Source: a virus. Taken from it: 64,000 nucleotides of DNA. Shown one piece after another: positions 40,664 through 48,719 of the stretch (positions are counted from its first letter, which is position 1; each line of letters begins with the position of its first letter). A program made the position numbers and the translations under genes. The stretch covers positions 43,283-107,282 of the IMG/VR virus record IMGVR_UViG_3300042569_000338; one strand, written 5' to 3'. The notes beneath the pieces are model-generated. The model saw only the letters and a list, made by a program, of their open reading frames with translations. It searched no databases and was not told the DNA's origin.

Positions 40664-41929
40664 TTAAGGTAATTTTATCCAATCAGATCCAGAATTTGTA
40701 GATCTCCAAAGTCCAGTTGTTTCTGAAGCAATTGCTACAAATGAATTATAAGAAATTGATACACTATTCCAAAGTTGAGAACTTGTCACTGGAGAAAGCG
40801 TACCAAATGAAACTGATTTATATAATCTACTTGTACCTGTAAGAAATTGCATAGCTATAATATTTGTACCGCTTCCATCTATAGTTATATCACCCCATTG
40901 AGTAGAAACTCCACCAAAATTTGCGTATGTTTCTCCATAGTCTATACTTCTTTTTAATTGAACAGCTCCAGGACTAAATCCATAAACTCCACCTTGATTA
41001 GCAACAACCACCTTTGATCCATCTGCATTTGTACTCACTGCAAAATATGTTTGATCTTCATCAAGTGCTTTAGGTGTAAAAATACTTGAGGCACTTGTTG
41101 TTCTTCCTACACTACCTCTAAGTGGTGCTATAGAAAAATTGGGACTAGCAGCATATTGACGATCACCTGAACTATTTATTGCAACATCATATACTAATTG
41201 AGGAAGAACATCAATACCTGCATTAATTGAAAACTCCACTCTTACAAAAGATACTCCATAGTCTGAAGATCTCCAAACTTGATTTAAGTATGGCTCGTTT
41301 ATTGCTTCACCTGAATTCATTGAACCAACTATTACATATTGTCCTGTTCTATTTGTAGTGATTGAAGAATATGCATTACCTGTACCCCCTGTAGCATTCC
41401 AATTAACCCCATAGTCTGTAGATCTTACAATAGTAGATGGTTGTCCTGATTGTTGTACAGTGCAATATATATATTGACCTGTTCCACTTATTGCAACTCG
41501 TTTTATTAAATTTGCTGCAGCAGCTACAAAAACTGATCTATATGTAAGTCCGTAGTCATTAGAAATATATAACTTATTATTTGTTGAACATATTACAGCT
41601 ACGTATTTACCATCATTTGAGCTAGTAACATCATCTCTACTTACAGCAACACTAGTAAAATAAAGATTGTTAGTTGGATTAATTGTAGTGGTTGTAGTTG
41701 TAGTACTAGCACATGGAATAGCTTGTGCTATTACATTTGTACAAGCTCCAGTAGATGTTACTGTCACTTGACTAGCAGCATTATCTACATCAACAGTTTT
41801 ACCTGCAAGCAGTTCTGCTTTTGTAGCAGTTGATGGACTTACACTTCCAACATCTGCTGTAAGATTAAAGTTTGGTCCTAAGTTAGCACCTAACCCAGCT
41901 CCTAATGTTAATGTTATATTTATTGCCAT
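40664..41929 (-). CDS. BNR/Asp-box beta-propeller adhesin with shared N-terminal module
   Basis: 421 residues. Residues 1-75 are a divergent copy of the shared module (LGPNFNLTAD...LLAGKTVDVDNAASQVTV.STGACTN). A Thr run (STTTTTTTINPTN) leads to a propeller with repeated Asp-box-like motifs: SNDYGLTY, STDYGVNW, SSDYGVSF, SIDYGETY and STNSGSDW. This repeat is typical of sialidases and Vps10-type propellers, but no sialidase catalytic set (Arg triad, FRIP) is evident. A glycan-binding tail adhesin is the best guess. The module fusion ties it to the 160- and 238-residue proteins. Confidence 0.7.
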   Translation of the reverse strand: MAINITLTLGAGLGANLGPNFNLTADVGSVSPSTATKAELLAGKTVDVDNAASQVTVTSTGACTNVIAQAIPCASTTTTTTTINPTNNLYFTSVAVSRDDVTSSNDGKYVAVICSTNNKLYISNDYGLTYRSVFVAAAANLIKRVAISGTGQYIYCTVQQSGQPSTIVRSTDYGVNWNATGGTGNAYSSITTNRTGQYVIVGSMNSGEAINEPYLNQVWRSSDYGVSFVRVEFSINAGIDVLPQLVYDVAINSSGDRQYAASPNFSIAPLRGSVGRTTSASSIFTPKALDEDQTYFAVSTNADGSKVVVANQGGVYGFSPGAVQLKRSIDYGETYANFGGVSTQWGDITIDGSGTNIIAMQFLTGTSRLYKSVSFGTLSPVTSSQLWNSVSISYNSFVAIASETTGLWRSTNSGSDWIKLP

Positions 41930-41942
41930 TTTTTATTTTATT

Positions 41943-42806
41943 TTATATACACCCACCATCACATCTTGAAAATACGTTTAACGTTAATGTGTTTCCAATA
42001 TCTCCACTTGTAACAATATATGTTGCTGAAAATAAAGTAGTAGAACCATTACCGCATGAAGCATCTGCTATAATACCAGATGTGTATGCGTTTGCTTTAT
42101 CGTCAGGATTAGTACATCCATATGTAGTGACTTCAACATTAATTGAATCACCCATAGAAACAGCATATATACCACTTGCATTTGTACTTCTACTTTCAAC
42201 AACTGAACCATTTACATATAAATCCATATTACCAATAACACCTGAACCACTTTCATTAAAAGTCCAAGATAAGTTCGCAGTTGAAGCAGTGTTACAAACT
42301 ACAGTGAGTCCATTGTAATTACATTGAGGTATAGTAGTTGTACTAGTTGTAGTGCATGGATAGTTTGCATAACAACATCCTGAATAATTCACAGAAGATA
42401 AACGAACACCAACAACTGAACCTCTTAAAATTCCACAACCTGTTACAGGTCCACCTTCTCCTCCAGATGAACATGCAATAATTCCTATAGACCCACCGTA
42501 AGGAAGATAATAATAATATGTATTTCCAGAACAATCTTGATATGATATAGTTTGACTAAATCCATCTGACATTTGATTATATACTTCAACACCTGATACA
42601 CAAGGACATGGATAGTCTTGATATTTAGGAGCTCGTGTATCAGGATAAGTAGACCAAGGGCTAACTGTACCATCTATATAGTAGTTAGTACTAGCTTCTC
42701 CTTTGCTCATAATACTACCATCAAGAGGAGGAGTTGTCCCAGGCTTCTGTATATATCCCATTGTAGCAAGATCTGCTCCTGTTACTAAAAAATTACTAAC
42801 TTTCAT
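41943..42806 (-). CDS. Modular virion surface protein with Cys module and Thr linker (287 aa)
   Basis: 287 residues. The N-terminus (NFLVTGADLATMGYIQKPG, SIMSKGEA) differs from the shared module. Residues about 75-150 carry the Cys module (CPCVSGVEVYNQ...ISYQDCSGNTYYYYLP...IIACSS...GCC). A short linker CTTTSTTTIPQC leads to a final beta domain (NLSWTFNESGSGVIGNMDLYVNGS...TYGC), fibronectin- or Ig-like in appearance. Its ATG overlaps the stop of the collagen fibre gene (TAATG). Likely a tail surface protein. Confidence 0.55.
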   Translation of the reverse strand: MKVSNFLVTGADLATMGYIQKPGTTPPLDGSIMSKGEASTNYYIDGTVSPWSTYPDTRAPKYQDYPCPCVSGVEVYNQMSDGFSQTISYQDCSGNTYYYYLPYGGSIGIIACSSGGEGGPVTGCGILRGSVVGVRLSSVNYSGCCYANYPCTTTSTTTIPQCNYNGLTVVCNTASTANLSWTFNESGSGVIGNMDLYVNGSVVESRSTNASGIYAVSMGDSINVEVTTYGCTNPDDKANAYTSGIIADASCGNGSTTLFSATYIVTSGDIGNTLTLNVFSRCDGGCI

Positions 42807-44668
42807 TATTGGTTTAATTTAGCTTCTAATTCTGCTATGCGTTTTTCTAATTGTGCTATTTTTAATGTATGTACATCTGAATAGTTAACTACTAGTTTAT
42901 CTTCTCCTGATACAACATCTGGTAAAATTGCTTGTACCTGTTGTGCAGAATATCCATATCTAATTTGATTAGACTCTTCATCTGTACGAGTAAATTTAAT
43001 CACTTGTATTCCTAATACATCAATATTAGGATTTGTTTCTAATACATTTTTAAATCTGATATCTGATGTTTCATAGAATGAACCAGCATTTAATTGAGAA
43101 CCACTAATTGTAACTCCTGTATTTGCTGTTGCACTGTTTGATGTACCATTTGCTGTAAGAACAGCTCCTGATGTTGTAGGAGAAATGGAATTAAATCCTG
43201 CTCCATTAGCTCCACTAGTTCCAGAAGTTCCAGATGTACCTCCTGTACTAGCTCCTGAAGAACCAGAAGTACCAGAAGTACCCCCAGTGCTAGCTCCAGA
43301 TGTACCTGAAGTTCCTCCAGTACTTTGACCTGAAGACCCTGAGGTACCAGATGTACCACCTGTACTTTGACCTGAAGATCCACTGGTTCCAGTTGTACCA
43401 GAAGTACCTGTTGTTCCACTTGTGCCAGTTGTTCCACTTGTGCCAGTAGTTCCACTTGTACCGCTTGTACCTGAAGTTCCAGACGTACCAGAAGTCCCTG
43501 ACGTTCCACTCGTACCAGATGTACCAGTGGTTCCAGATGTGCCTGATGTGCCAGTGGTACCGCTAGAACCAGCTGTTCCAGATGTTCCTGAACTACCAGC
43601 AGCACCTACAGGAACTAACATAAATACTTCACCACTAGCAGGATTTGTACCCTGAGCTGCAGTTTGAGTAACTATAAATCGTTCAAAACCCACTTCAAAA
43701 GGAGAAGTGGATACAATTTCTAATATTTTAAATCTAGAAGAATCAACCGTACTAACTAGCTTAAGTGCTGAGAAAGGGTTCAGTGCATCTAGATATGCTG
43801 AGAAGTCAGCACTAGGATTATATGATAAATCACTGATAGCAATTTGAGAAGCAGAGGCTAACCAACTTGCATCATTTAAAGTGAAATATGTAGCACCAGG
43901 ATTAATGTCTGTGTTTGTACTAGGATTAAATCTCCATTGTGCAAGACCTCCTTCAAAGCCTGATGTACCAGATGTGCCAGTTGTTCCACTGGTTCCAGTT
44001 GTTCCTGAAGTACCAGTGGTACCAGAAGTACCAGTTGTTCCACTTGTGCCAGTAGTTCCAGAAGTTCCAGTTGTACCACTAGTACCTGTTGTTCCTGAAG
44101 TTCCAGACGTACCAGTTGTTCCATGAGTACCATCTGTACCACTTGTACCAGAAGTTCCATCTTCACCACTTGTTCCAGCAGTACCAGATGTACCTGTAAG
44201 ACCACTTGTACCGTTTGCACCACTAGTTCCATTAATACCACTTGTTCCATCAGCACCTCTTCCACCAGATGTTCCACTGGTTCCTGAAGCACCGTTTGTA
44301 CCACTTACACCAGAGGTACCAGAAGTACCGTTACCACCAGAAGTACCATTGGCACCAGATGTTCCAGATGTACCAGAAGCTCCTGGTGTACCGTTAATAC
44401 CAGAAGTTCCTGATGTTCCACTTGTACCACGAGTGCCAGAAGAACCAGACGTACCTGAAGTACCTGTTCCTCCACCACCTGTACCAATGGCATCATCTAA
44501 TTTTTCTATAGCAAGAGTTAAGCAGTTTCCGTTTTGAACTCCTGAGTTTGGTAAATTAGGACCAACGTATATTACATTATTTGAATTGCTAATGCACTCA
44601 GCACATCCACAGTTTTCACTAGGATGATAATAAGCGTTATAGCAAGGTGTACCAGGTAAACAAGACAT
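42806..44668 (-). CDS. Collagen-like tail fibre with S74 intramolecular chaperone
   Basis: 620 residues. The N-terminal Cys-rich module ends LAIEKLDDAIGTGGGGTG, like the fibre at the left edge. Gly-X-Y blocks flank a globular insert (about residues 235-355, QWRFNPSTNTDINPG). The C-terminal 86 residues are a peptidase S74 chaperone: S535-D-I-R-F-K540 gives the Ser/Lys pair, then GYSAQQVQAILPDVV and a terminal coiled coil (LEKRIAELEAKLNQ). Known role: the domain trimerises the fibre and then cuts itself off just before the Ser. A receptor-binding or head/tail fibre that self-processes is well supported; its place on the virion is not shown. Confidence 0.9.
   Translation of the reverse strand: MSCLPGTPCYNAYYHPSENCGCAECISNSNNVIYVGPNLPNSGVQNGNCLTLAIEKLDDAIGTGGGGTGTSGTSGSSGTRGTSGTSGTSGINGTPGASGTSGTSGANGTSGGNGTSGTSGVSGTNGASGTSGTSGGRGADGTSGINGTSGANGTSGLTGTSGTAGTSGEDGTSGTSGTDGTHGTTGTSGTSGTTGTSGTTGTSGTTGTSGTTGTSGTTGTSGTTGTSGTTGTSGTSGFEGGLAQWRFNPSTNTDINPGATYFTLNDASWLASASQIAISDLSYNPSADFSAYLDALNPFSALKLVSTVDSSRFKILEIVSTSPFEVGFERFIVTQTAAQGTNPASGEVFMLVPVGAAGSSGTSGTAGSSGTTGTSGTSGTTGTSGTSGTSGTSGTSGTSGTSGTSGTTGTSGTTGTSGTTGTSGTTGTSGSSGQSTGGTSGTSGSSGQSTGGTSGTSGASTGGTSGTSGSSGASTGGTSGTSGTSGANGAGFNSISPTTSGAVLTANGTSNSATANTGVTISGSQLNAGSFYETSDIRFKNVLETNPNIDVLGIQVIKFTRTDEESNQIRYGYSAQQVQAILPDVVSGEDKLVVNYSDVHTLKIAQLEKRIAELEAKLNQ
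43195..43590 (-). repeat. Collagen-type tandem repeat, second block of the S74 fibre
   Basis: Minus-strand Gly-X-Y repeats ([21 protein letters not shown] variants) between the globular insert and the S74 domain. Confidence 0.85.
43960..44475 (-). repeat. Collagen-type tandem repeat, first block of the S74 fibre
   Basis: Minus-strand Gly-X-Y repeats ([25 protein letters not shown] variants) just after the N-terminal module. The GTTGTS part is a near-perfect 18-base tandem repeat and likely length-variable. Confidence 0.85.
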
Positions 44669-44687
44669 TTATAGTTGATTTAGAATA

Positions 44688-45791
44688 TTAAGGAATATAC
44701 ATGATGTAATAAGAAGCAATTACAGGTTGAATGTTTGGATGACCTTGATTACTACCAGTGTTTGTGTTGCTTACATTTACAGTTGTTGCTACAGTGATAC
44801 CTGTTGTAGAAGTTGTAGTTTGAACATTCTTTGGTGTTCTATTTACAATACCAATACTACCTGAACTATCCCAACCTTCTGGTGTATTACCAACATAATG
44901 ACTATGCCCAGGATCTGTTACAGTGGATGAAGCACTTGCTGTTGCAGTGTGTGTGTGACTAGGAAGTTGATTAACATTTATAGCCACTGTGTTTGCACCA
45001 GCAATATCTTCAAGATCATAATTTGGATTACCAGCATAAACAGGATCTACAGCAGCGGTTAATGGTCCACCAGGAACATTAAGAATAGCTCCTACACCAA
45101 CTCTACCTCTTTTATCAGGAGTGCCGTTAGAACCATTACATAAATAGATTTTATCCCATCCTAATGTTCCTATACCAGCACCTGTACCATCAAAGTTTGT
45201 AAGAGGACCATAGTATTCAACTACTGTAAAAGGAACCATCTTTAAATAGTTCTGAGTTACATTACCTGATTGACCAGCTATGTAAGCAGCTATTAATGCA
45301 TCTAGGTCAGACAGCTTTACATAGTTTGTGCTTACATCTAAATCTAATGCTGCTAAATCTGCCACTACAACACAAAGTCTTGTAATAACAGCTTGTAAGA
45401 TAGCATGTGTGTCAGAAGAGGCTGTTACACCTGTAAGACAATCTATTGTATAATCTGCATTTAATACAGCAATATCAGCAGCAACTGCAGTCACCTGAGC
45501 TTGTAAACTACAAACAGATTTAACTAACGCTGTGAATAATTGAGTAGAATTAGGAGAAGTGATTCCTATTAAGAATCCATTTATAAGAGCACATTTATCA
45601 CCAGAAGCAATAGTTATAACATCACCTGTACCAGTTAATAACGGAACAAGTTTAGTTGTAATCATTTCTTCTACATGAAGCAATGTATCTCCTGTAGTAA
45701 TATTTAGAGCAGGGATAGTTGGACCTGTATATCTAACACATTGATCAGATACAGTCTCAACACATCCATTAAAACAACTTGTACAAGACAT
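44688..45791 (-). CDS. Tail-collar-type fibre protein (367 aa)
   Basis: 367 residues. Residues about 1-60 contain Cys pairs (MSCTSCFNGC) and an amphipathic IPALNITTGDTLLHVEEMIT segment like the N-termini of the collagen fibres. Later VPFTVVEYYGPLTNFDGTGAG, YLCNGSNGTPDKRGRVGVG and the C-terminal LPSHTHT, DPGHSH, GHPNIQPVIASYYIMYIP match the phage tail-collar / microcystin-dependent protein family. In that family, HxH residues bind metal in a trimeric fibre. Probably a short tail fibre or collar subunit that shares an attachment site with the collagen fibres. Confidence 0.8.
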   Translation of the reverse strand: MSCTSCFNGCVETVSDQCVRYTGPTIPALNITTGDTLLHVEEMITTKLVPLLTGTGDVITIASGDKCALINGFLIGITSPNSTQLFTALVKSVCSLQAQVTAVAADIAVLNADYTIDCLTGVTASSDTHAILQAVITRLCVVVADLAALDLDVSTNYVKLSDLDALIAAYIAGQSGNVTQNYLKMVPFTVVEYYGPLTNFDGTGAGIGTLGWDKIYLCNGSNGTPDKRGRVGVGAILNVPGGPLTAAVDPVYAGNPNYDLEDIAGANTVAINVNQLPSHTHTATASASSTVTDPGHSHYVGNTPEGWDSSGSIGIVNRTPKNVQTTTSTTGITVATTVNVSNTNTGSNQGHPNIQPVIASYYIMYIP

Positions 45792-45799
45792 TTTATAAT

Positions 45800-46066
45800 T
45801 TATTTATTTATTAACAATATTACTCTACTTGCAATCATCTCCACTGTAAAAGGTGCACAGTATTCTGGATTACAAAGTTTGTAAGTTAATATTTGTTTAT
45901 AGTGTAGTAAGTCACCAATTACCTGTCCTGGAATAAAATAATTCAAGGAGTATACAATATTATTATACTGATCATTAGCTAACGCAGTTAGTCTAAGATC
46001 AATATCAGTTAATAGTGCAGGTATGCTAGCACACTCAATACAGTCCGTTAATCTTGGTGATAACAT
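45800..46066 (-). CDS. Small structural-module protein, unknown function (88 aa)
   Basis: 88 residues (MLSPRLTDCIECASIPALL...). Mixed helix and hydrophobic, with two Cys near the start and two near the middle (LCNPEYC). Its start overlaps the end of the 47-residue Cys-rich gene by 32 bases in another frame. It is followed closely by the tail-collar gene. Not recognised; conserved position in the tail block argues for a real gene. Confidence 0.6.
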   Translation of the reverse strand: MLSPRLTDCIECASIPALLTDIDLRLTALANDQYNNIVYSLNYFIPGQVIGDLLHYKQILTYKLCNPEYCAPFTVEMIASRVILLINK

Positions 46067-46178
46067 TTCTTATTCTTTGATTAATTTGTTTCAGCTTGTT
46101 ATTACATGCTGAACACAAGCCATTAATTAATTGACATCCGCAGCCTACTTTAAGGCCACAATCTCTACAGTTTGCCAT
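46035..46178 (-). CDS. 47-residue Cys-rich zinc-ribbon-like protein
   Basis: ATG at 46178, stop TGA at 46035-46037. Sequence begins MANCRDCGLKVGCGCQLING and continues LCSACNN, with Cys at 4, 7, 13, 15, 22 and 25 (CxxC...CGC...CxxC), a compact metal-binding pattern, then a basic helix. It fills the otherwise empty gap between the 186- and 88-residue genes and overlaps the latter. The start lies two bases before the upstream stop codon. The regular Cys spacing makes chance unlikely. Confidence 0.7.
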   Translation of the reverse strand: MANCRDCGLKVGCGCQLINGLCSACNNKLKQINQRIRNVITKINGLY

Positions 46179-46179
46179 A

Positions 46180-46740
46180 TCAATAGAAGTTATTTATATA
46201 GTTGTTTCCAGAACAACCACAGTTGTTCCTAATAAAATTATCTAATTGTCTATCTGCCTGTAAATATAATCTGTTAGCTGTATCTATTGCACAGTTATTA
46301 GCAGCAGCAATAGAGCCTTGAATCATATAATATATACTATTTAGATTCACTTTTGCTTGTGTTCTAATTGCACTATCACATTCCATCATATCAAGCTTCA
46401 TGAAAGCATTATCAAATTTTTCTTGAATTCTTTCAGTACGCATTATGTTCTTTTCTACAAAGTTTAAATATGCAGGAGCAACAGAATATTTCATAAAGTA
46501 TACACCATCTGGAAGAGGTTGCATACCTCCTGCAAGAGTATTAAGTCCTAATATAATAGAATTATAAACATTAAAATCTTGAGGTATAAAAGGAATAGAC
46601 ACAGGAACAGTATATCCAGGAATAGTAATCTCCATAGTTGGAGCAACAACATTAGGAGGCTGTGTATCATAAACTGATATATCAGCAACACCTAGTGTTT
46701 TTGTATTGAAAGTATTTATTACTAAAAAATCTAGAGTCAT
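46180..46740 (-). CDS. Tail/neck-region structural protein, unknown (186 aa)
   Basis: 186 residues. A beta-rich N-terminal half (ISVYDTQPPNVVAPTMEITIPG...LPDGVYFMKYSVAP) leads to a helical second half (ERIQEKFDNAFMKLDMMECDSAIR) ending in FIRNNCGCSGNNY. It starts right after the terminator hairpin at 46756-46795 and precedes the small Cys-rich and collar genes. I recognise the pattern (PDG-Y...C-terminal CxC) as common in Bacteroidota phage tail clusters but know no function. Confidence 0.55.
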   Translation of the reverse strand: MTLDFLVINTFNTKTLGVADISVYDTQPPNVVAPTMEITIPGYTVPVSIPFIPQDFNVYNSIILGLNTLAGGMQPLPDGVYFMKYSVAPAYLNFVEKNIMRTERIQEKFDNAFMKLDMMECDSAIRTQAKVNLNSIYYMIQGSIAAANNCAIDTANRLYLQADRQLDNFIRNNCGCSGNNYINNFY

Positions 46741-46749
46741 GTCTTTAAA

Positions 46750-46795
46750 ATAAAAATGCCAGAGGACTTGAGATTATCCTCTCACCCTCTGGCAT
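46750..46795 (-). terminator. Terminator after the 379-residue virion protein gene
   Basis: On the minus strand arms ATGCCAGAGG / CCTCTGGCAT (10 pairs) enclose a 20-base loop, followed by TTTTTATTTT. It lies 26 bases after the stop at 46822 and 15 bases before the next ATG, so it probably raises the ratio of head to tail transcripts by partial termination. Confidence 0.75.
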
Positions 46796-46821
46796 AGGTT
46801 AATATGATTCTACTTTTATTC

Positions 46822-47961
46822 TTAAGGAATCAAAGTAGTTGTTGTTGAAGTACTAGGCCAAATAGTAGTTGTAGTACTAGTTGTAGAAGTGATATCACCA
46901 CTTTCATCAGATACAACACCCAAAGCAGCCTCTAATACATCTAAGATGTCTTGAGTTAACGCTTGTGGAGCAGCAATGATTACTTGAGAATCTTCAATGA
47001 TATAATCACCCCACTTGTAAGCAGATTTGTCATACTCATTAAACTTGATATACAAAGTATCGTAAGTAGTACCATCAGTTACCCAAGACTCAAAGTTCTC
47101 GTTGTAACCAACCATTCTGTACAAATGCTTCAAATAACCAGCTTGGTAGCTATAGAAGTTTTTCTCTAATTGTTGAATCTCTCCAGAAGTACCAGAAACA
47201 TAAGAACTACGTTGAGTAATTACAGCTTGAGCTACTTGGTTACAAGGATCATCAACAATGAAGTCAGCAGTTGTAGCTGGACCAGAGAAGATGAATGTAC
47301 GGAAATACATACGGTCATACTCCCAAGGGAATGCAGCCACATCACATGGTTGTCCATAGATAGTCAAAGGCTTACCGCTAATAACTAACTTAGCACTTGC
47401 ATTATTACCAACTCTTTGGAATTGATAGAAAGTGTCAAAGCTAATGTTGTCAGGGTTGTTACCTGGAGCTTTTTGACGTAACTTGATGATTAATTCATCA
47501 ATTAAAGCAGGTACATCAACATCTGTACAAGGATCACCACCACATTCTAAACATGGAGCGTTTACAGTTACACTACGAGTGAAACCGTTGAAATACAATG
47601 TGTCAATGTAACTAGAGAAAGCACGTAATGTTAAAGTTACAACTTCACCTGGTTTTACAGTGAAATCACCAACTTCTGTTACTTGGTTAGCAGCAACTGG
47701 ATTACCTGTAACTTTGTACCATTCAGATACATTGTCTGCAGAAATCTTGTCAGAACGCTTAGAACCTTGTAAATACGTGTTTACTCTACCTTGAGCTAAA
47801 TAGAAATAAGGAGCAGCTGCAATGTTACCTACAGTTGCAACAGCATAGTTATTGGTATAAATACCAAACTGACCAGCTGTTAAGTCTTGTGTTGATCCAG
47901 AGCTAGGTAATGAATTTCCTACTGGTACAACAAAGAGGGTGGTTAATGAAAAATCCGCCAT
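46822..47961 (-). CDS. Abundant virion protein, probably auxiliary capsid or head-fibre type (379 aa)
   Basis: 379 residues. Beta-rich, starting MADFSLTTLFVVPVGNSLPS. It has Cys clusters (PCLECGGDPCTDVD near 137-150) and ends in two Thr/Ser runs separated by IWP (TSTTSTTTTIWPSTSTTTTLIP). Codon choice resembles that of the capsid gene, more biased than neighbours, and a good terminator follows, both suggesting high expression. Its place between neck genes and the tail genes would suit an auxiliary capsid or major surface protein. Not recognised as a named family. Confidence 0.55.
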   Translation of the reverse strand: MADFSLTTLFVVPVGNSLPSSGSTQDLTAGQFGIYTNNYAVATVGNIAAAPYFYLAQGRVNTYLQGSKRSDKISADNVSEWYKVTGNPVAANQVTEVGDFTVKPGEVVTLTLRAFSSYIDTLYFNGFTRSVTVNAPCLECGGDPCTDVDVPALIDELIIKLRQKAPGNNPDNISFDTFYQFQRVGNNASAKLVISGKPLTIYGQPCDVAAFPWEYDRMYFRTFIFSGPATTADFIVDDPCNQVAQAVITQRSSYVSGTSGEIQQLEKNFYSYQAGYLKHLYRMVGYNENFESWVTDGTTYDTLYIKFNEYDKSAYKWGDYIIEDSQVIIAAPQALTQDILDVLEAALGVVSDESGDITSTTSTTTTIWPSTSTTTTLIP

Positions 47962-47987
47962 TTTGTTTTATTTTAAATTATGAAAAA

Positions 47988-48719
47988 TTACTCGTTTGTT
48001 TGAATCCTCATCTGAGCTGATTGAACTGCAGACATGTTTTCTGTGTACATTGCTAAATTTTGAACTGTTAAATCTACTAATTCATCTTCTAAGTATAATT
48101 CAAGTTCGCAATTTTGGTTAATTGATGGTTGTCCATCAAAGTCAGTATACCCTACTGAATCAATATACACTGGGTATCTCATATAAGATATGTACATCTT
48201 ACTTGGTGTAAATGTACCATCTGTAAATATACTTATCTCATCAGAAGATATAAAGTTGAATGTCTCTTGATATTCAAAAGAAGGTCTATAATGAGTATTG
48301 TTTAAAAGCACAGATAAATCACCATGCTTTGCCAAATCCTTATTAATCCATATCTTTCTATCAGTACATCTTCCTTTATTAGCCAAAACATATGAGTCTA
48401 CATAGAACATATATTTAGGAACTAATAAATCTAAATCAGCAGACCATTGATTTAACTCTGTGTTTTTTAAAGTTAGAGATAGTTCACCATCAATATAGTT
48501 CACTACCAATCTTTGTAGGTCTTCGTAACGCTTTTTAAAAGAGTCAAAGCCCATACCTGAAACTGTACTAAACCCATCAACCTTTTGCTTTATAAGCTTT
48601 ATCTGAGCTTCATTTAAAGCTAAAATTTTGTCTTCTAGGTTAATTTGTTGATGCTCGTTAGTTGATAGTTTATTTAGTTTCTGGTCTATCTTATATAATA
48701 AACTATCTACAGGGATCAT
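47988..48719 (-). CDS. Neck/ring-type structural protein (243 aa)
   Basis: 243 residues. The N-terminal helical half (LLYKIDQKLNKLSTNEHQQI, EAQIKLIKQKVDGF, KRYEDLQRLV) leads to a beta half (YVDSYVLANKGRC, FTPSKMYISYMRYPVYID) and a helical C-terminus. This organisation and its position two genes after the capsid protein suit a head-tail connector or first ring protein below the portal. The ATG overlaps the stop region of the 322-residue gene by four bases. Confidence 0.6.
   Translation of the reverse strand: MIPVDSLLYKIDQKLNKLSTNEHQQINLEDKILALNEAQIKLIKQKVDGFSTVSGMGFDSFKKRYEDLQRLVVNYIDGELSLTLKNTELNQWSADLDLLVPKYMFYVDSYVLANKGRCTDRKIWINKDLAKHGDLSVLLNNTHYRPSFEYQETFNFISSDEISIFTDGTFTPSKMYISYMRYPVYIDSVGYTDFDGQPSINQNCELELYLEDELVDLTVQNLAMYTENMSAVQSAQMRIQTNE

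Noticed and set aside
43090-44537. Extra long frames on both strands within the S74 fibre gene
   Set aside because: Repeat-driven shadows of the collagen coding frame.
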